A stretch of DNA of 8,178 bases, taken from Devosia equisanguinis (lineage in GTDB: Bacteria; Pseudomonadota; Alphaproteobacteria; Rhizobiales; Hyphomicrobiaceae). The DNA lies in NCBI GenBank assembly GCA_945901835.1, contig CAMDMH010000115.1, positions 1-8,178 on the forward strand. The letters run 5' to 3'. Every line of letters begins with the position of its first letter. Positions within the stretch are counted from its first letter, which is position 1. The notes below the pieces were generated by a model. That model was not told where the DNA came from. It did not search any database and worked only from the letters and a program-made list of their open reading frames with translations. Made by a program: the position numbers and the translations under genes. Below, in pieces: positions 5,431 through 8,178 of this stretch.

Positions 5431-6516
5431 ATGGAGTTCGCACGGGCAATGCGCTGCTGTCAGTCCATGACGATGCTGGCCGGTATTGCGCTGGTCGCAA
5501 CCTCCGCAGTTGGTGGCTCAGCAGCTCGGGCGCAGACGCCCTACTGGGCTGGCCGGACGATCGACCTCATCATCTCGACAGAAGCGGGCATCGCCTTCGA
5601 CGTGACCGCGCGGCTGGCTGGGCGCCATATCGCGCGCCACCTTCCGGGCAATCCGAATCTGGTGGCACGCAAAATGCCGGGCGCCGGGCACATCCGCGCC
5701 GCCAACTACATCTACGGCCAAGCCCCGAAGGACGGGACGACCATCGGCACGCTGTTGCCGGTGTTCGTCACCTCGCAGGTGATCGACCGCAGTGACGCCA
5801 TCCAGTTCGATTCCGCGAAATTCTCCTGGATCGGATCGAGTGCCTGGGCGACGTCCACGACCTATGTGCTGGCCTCCACCGGCGTAGCTTCGATCGAGGA
5901 TGCCAGGAAGCGCCAGGTGCTGATGGGCGGCACGGGGGCCGGGGCTTATTCGACGCTGTTTCCCGTCATCATGAACAATCTGCTCGGCACCAAATTCAAA
6001 GTGATCGCGGGATACAAGGGCACCGCGGAATTGAACATCGCGCTCGACCGCGGCGAGGTGGAAGGCCGCGCCGGCGTGCCGCTGCCGTCGATCAAGCTGG
6101 AGCGCCCGGAGTGGCTCGCAGCACGGAAGATCAACATCATCGTCCAGGCCGGACTGGAACGTGATCCCGAGCTTCGCCAGGTGCCGCTGCTGATCGACTT
6201 CGCGGCCGACGACGAGCAGCGCCGCGTCTTGCGTCTCTTCTCCGCCGACGCCGCCCTGGGACGTCCCATCATCGCCCCGCCCGGCATACCCGCCGAACGT
6301 CTCGCCGAGCTGCGCGCCGCATTCGCTGCCGCCATGGCCGATCGCCTCTATCGCAAGGAGGCAGCGGACATCGGCGCGGAGGTCGTGCCGGTCACCGGGG
6401 AGAAGCTCCAGTCGATCGTCGACGAAATCGTGTCGACACCGCCCGGCATCGTTGCCAAGGCCAAGCAAGCGACGGATCGCGGCAATGCCGTCATGCCCGC
6501 GCAAAAGACCAAGTGA
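5431..6516 (+). CDS. Tripartite tricarboxylate transporter-type periplasmic binding protein (TctC/Bug family)
   Basis: 361-residue exported solute-binding protein of the TctC/Bug family, which capture carboxylic acids and related small molecules in the periplasm. A signal peptide is visible: Arg at 5 and 8, hydrophobic core about 13-29, and an ARA|Q cleavage site after residue 34. The mature protein keeps family landmarks: ARLAGRHIARHLPGNP, MPGAGHIRAANYIY, APKDGTTIG and, in the C-terminal half, GYKGTAELNIALDRGEVEGRAG and IIAPPGIPAERLAELRAAF. The start at ATG 5431 has GGAGG 7 nt upstream; an in-frame GTG at 5398 lacks comparable support. No TctA/TctB membrane genes are in the window, so this may be one of the many orphan TctC proteins, working with a distant transporter or as a sensor. 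The next gene, a UbiD-family decarboxylase, begins at or just after its stop, suggesting that the ligand is an aromatic or unsaturated carboxylate. Confidence 0.9.
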   Translation: MEFARAMRCCQSMTMLAGIALVATSAVGGSAARAQTPYWAGRTIDLIISTEAGIAFDVTARLAGRHIARHLPGNPNLVARKMPGAGHIRAANYIYGQAPKDGTTIGTLLPVFVTSQVIDRSDAIQFDSAKFSWIGSSAWATSTTYVLASTGVASIEDARKRQVLMGGTGAGAYSTLFPVIMNNLLGTKFKVIAGYKGTAELNIALDRGEVEGRAGVPLPSIKLERPEWLAARKINIIVQAGLERDPELRQVPLLIDFAADDEQRRVLRLFSADAALGRPIIAPPGIPAERLAELRAAFAAAMADRLYRKEAADIGAEVVPVTGEKLQSIVDEIVSTPPGIVAKAKQATDRGNAVMPAQKTK

Positions 6517-6551
6517 GAAGCGCCGCGATGGCAAGTGGAAGGACCAGCGTA

Positions 6552-8114
6552 ATGGCGGCACGGCAATCGGCGGCAATGACTGGGTTGGACCTCGAGAAGT
6601 TCCGTGTCAGGACCTTCGTCGAGCGTCTCGTCGAGCTGGGCGAGGTCGATATCTATGACGCGCCCGTGCCGATGCGCGATCTGAGCGCGCTGATCGAATC
6701 CACGCCGCGTGCCAAGCTGTTTCGCAGCGTCGGTCCCGAGCGCTTCGAAATGGTATCGAACATCATCGGCAATCGCCGGCGGCTCGCGGCTGCGTTCGGC
6801 GTCGATGAAAAGGGTCTGCAGGGCGAGTACATGAGCCGCCTCGGCAAGGCGCAGCCGATCGTGGAAATCCCATCTACCGATGCCCCCGTCCACCACACCA
6901 TCGTCACCGGCGACGACATCGACCTGTCGAAGCTGCCGTTTCATCTACAGCATGAGTTGGATGGTGGCCCCTACATTTTCTCCGCGCTCGACTACTCGAT
7001 CGATCCCGCGACGGGCCGCACCAACGTGGGATGCCGCAGGCTCATGCTGCGCAGCCGGACGACGATGCGCTCGAACCTCACCGCTCCCTTCGATCTGAAG
7101 CGCATGTACGCCGAGGCGGTCGCGCGCAAGCAGCGCTTCCCCGTCAGCTTCACCATCGGATCCCACCCCATCGACTTCTGCGTCGCAGGTGTGAGAGTTC
7201 CCATGGACGAGAACTCGCTGATCGCGACGATGCGCGGCGAGGCGCTCCCGATGGTGCGCGGCGTGACCAACGGCATCCTCGCCCCGGCCGACGCCGAGTG
7301 CATCATCGAAGGCTATTTCGACGAATTGGGCTATCGCGAGTTCGACGGCCCCTACGGCGAGTTCATGGGCTACTACGGCCCCGTTCATATCGATCCCGTG
7401 TTCCACGTCACCGCGATCACGCGCCGCCGCGATCCCGTCTACCAGACCATCCTTCACTCTGGCCGCAGTCTGGCGAATACCGACCACGGCAATATGGCCG
7501 CGCTGACAGGTGAGGTTCGTGTGATTCAGGTTCTGAAGGCCGGCGGTTTCGACGTCGCCGCCGTGCGCGGGGTGCCGTCGACCAACGGCCGCCAGCACAT
7601 GCGGGTCGCGCTCAAGCGCTCGACGTTCGGTCAGGCCCGTCTCGTCATCGCGGCGCTGTTCTCGATCCCCTTCGTCAAGCACGCCTACGTCGTGGACGAA
7701 GAGATCGACGTCGACGACGACGCCCAGATGGAATGGGCGATGTCCAGCCGCTTCCGCGCCGACCGCGATCTCGTCGTCGAGGCCGGCTTCCCACCGATGT
7801 ACATGGACATCCTCGGACAGCGCGATGGCGACATGGCGAAGGCGGGCTTCGATCTGACGCTGCCGTTCGACGTGCCCGCGACGCTCGAGACGAAGGTGCC
7901 GAGGCCGCCCGTTTTTACAGGCAAGCCCCCGCGCTTCCAGAGCGTGGCCCAGGCGTTGGAGCAAGGCGTTCCGATATCGTTCATGCAACTCATGGAGGCG
8001 GTCGGGAGTGAGGACGGCCGGGAGATTTCCATGGAACTCGACCGCCTGTCACGCGAGGGACGCTTGACCCGAAGCGAACCCGCCGGTGAATGGCAATGGC
8101 GTGCGAACGATTGA
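6552..8114 (+). CDS. UbiD-family (de)carboxylase, prenylated-FMN type
   Basis: 520 residues from ATG 6552. The UbiD family uses prenylated FMN with Mn2+ and K+ for reversible decarboxylation of aromatic or alpha,beta-unsaturated acids. Visible landmarks: NVGCRR 158-163, where R163 matches the catalytic Arg (Fdc1 R173); RFPVSFTIGSHP; LAPADAECIIEGYF; DGPYGE 265-270, matching the two catalytic acids of Fdc1 (E277, E282) with Asp in first place; then MEWAMSSRFRADRDLVVE and MAKAGFDLTLP, both collinear with E. coli UbiD. The HRGGA segment of ubiquinone-type UbiD is replaced by LTAPFDLKRMY, so this is a separate degradative or biosynthetic subfamily rather than ubiquinone UbiD. A proline-rich linker (about 448-462) leads to a small C-terminal domain that resembles a winged helix (about 475-515). 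Start choice: GGAAGGA at 6537-6543 sits 8 nt before ATG 6552; GTG 6513 (overlapping the previous stop), ATG 6528 and ATG 6576 are alternatives. Substrate unknown; the UbiX flavin prenyltransferase is not in the window. Confidence 0.88.
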   Translation: MAARQSAAMTGLDLEKFRVRTFVERLVELGEVDIYDAPVPMRDLSALIESTPRAKLFRSVGPERFEMVSNIIGNRRRLAAAFGVDEKGLQGEYMSRLGKAQPIVEIPSTDAPVHHTIVTGDDIDLSKLPFHLQHELDGGPYIFSALDYSIDPATGRTNVGCRRLMLRSRTTMRSNLTAPFDLKRMYAEAVARKQRFPVSFTIGSHPIDFCVAGVRVPMDENSLIATMRGEALPMVRGVTNGILAPADAECIIEGYFDELGYREFDGPYGEFMGYYGPVHIDPVFHVTAITRRRDPVYQTILHSGRSLANTDHGNMAALTGEVRVIQVLKAGGFDVAAVRGVPSTNGRQHMRVALKRSTFGQARLVIAALFSIPFVKHAYVVDEEIDVDDDAQMEWAMSSRFRADRDLVVEAGFPPMYMDILGQRDGDMAKAGFDLTLPFDVPATLETKVPRPPVFTGKPPRFQSVAQALEQGVPISFMQLMEAVGSEDGREISMELDRLSREGRLTRSEPAGEWQWRAND

Positions 8115-8178
8115 TGCAAGCCCCATCTGCGCGCATCCGTCCCAAGTGAAGCGGTACTCGCCTGTGCCATAGCACCGT
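8115..8178. other. Short tail after the decarboxylase gene
   Basis: The last 64 bases hold no recognisable gene start or terminator hairpin. The window ends before it is clear whether the operon continues. Confidence 0.5.

Noticed and set aside
5194..5500. Small minus-strand frames in the ccrM/tctC divergent region
   Set aside because: Compositionally shadow-like, no ribosome-binding site, and they overlap the promoter region and the start of the binding-protein gene.
6945..7988. Minus-strand open frame of 347 codons opposite the UbiD-family gene
   Set aside because: The translation is His/Arg/Asp-rich with no recognisable motif; it mirrors the codon pattern of the real gene.
1..8178. Defence system, phage, transposon or CRISPR content
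   Set aside because: No repeats-with-spacers, transposase, integrase or toxin-antitoxin pair is visible. The methyltransferase has no nuclease partner and matches CcrM along its length, so it is a housekeeping regulator rather than a restriction system.

Overview
This 8.2 kb GC-rich window looks like the chromosome of an alphaproteobacterium, most likely of the order Hyphomicrobiales (Rhizobiales). Three things point there. The left edge has the D-amino-acid aminotransferase - hfq - hflX order typical of that order. The Hfq protein is short (81 aa) and of alphaproteobacterial type. A CcrM-type GANTC methyltransferase is present with a CtrA-like box upstream. The species cannot be named from the sequence.

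Layout, left to right. The 3' end of a D-amino-acid aminotransferase gene (1-206, +) is followed by a 226-bp leader and hfq (433-678, +). hflX (probably 715-2106, +) follows; its most likely start is a CTG behind a strong Shine-Dalgarno, not the GTG a gene caller would choose. A stem-loop at 2104-2126 separates hflX from a convergent two-gene ABC exporter operon of YadG/YadH type: the permease (2132-2893, -) overlaps the ATPase gene (2890-3816, -) by 4 bp. Upstream of that operon on the same strand is ccrM (4018-5148, -), ended by a good intrinsic terminator at 3961-3988. The 282-bp divergent region 5149-5430 carries a CtrA-like box and a GANTC site on the ccrM side. To the right are a periplasmic TctC/Bug-type solute-binding protein (5431-6516, +) and a UbiD-family decarboxylase (probably 6552-8114, +), which read as one operon.

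How the genes fit together. hfq and hflX form an RNA-chaperone / ribosome-GTPase pair involved in post-transcriptional control and ribosome rescue. ccrM with its CtrA-like box and leader GANTC site looks like a cell-cycle feedback circuit analogous to the one known in Caulobacter. The binding protein and UbiD-like enzyme suggest capture and (de)carboxylation of an aromatic or unsaturated carboxylic acid, substrate unknown. I see no phage, insertion sequence, CRISPR array, tRNA or rRNA, and no clearly new multi-gene system. The points most worth a second look are the hfq-hflX junction, the ccrM control region, and the altered active-site motif and extra C-terminal domain of the UbiD-family protein.
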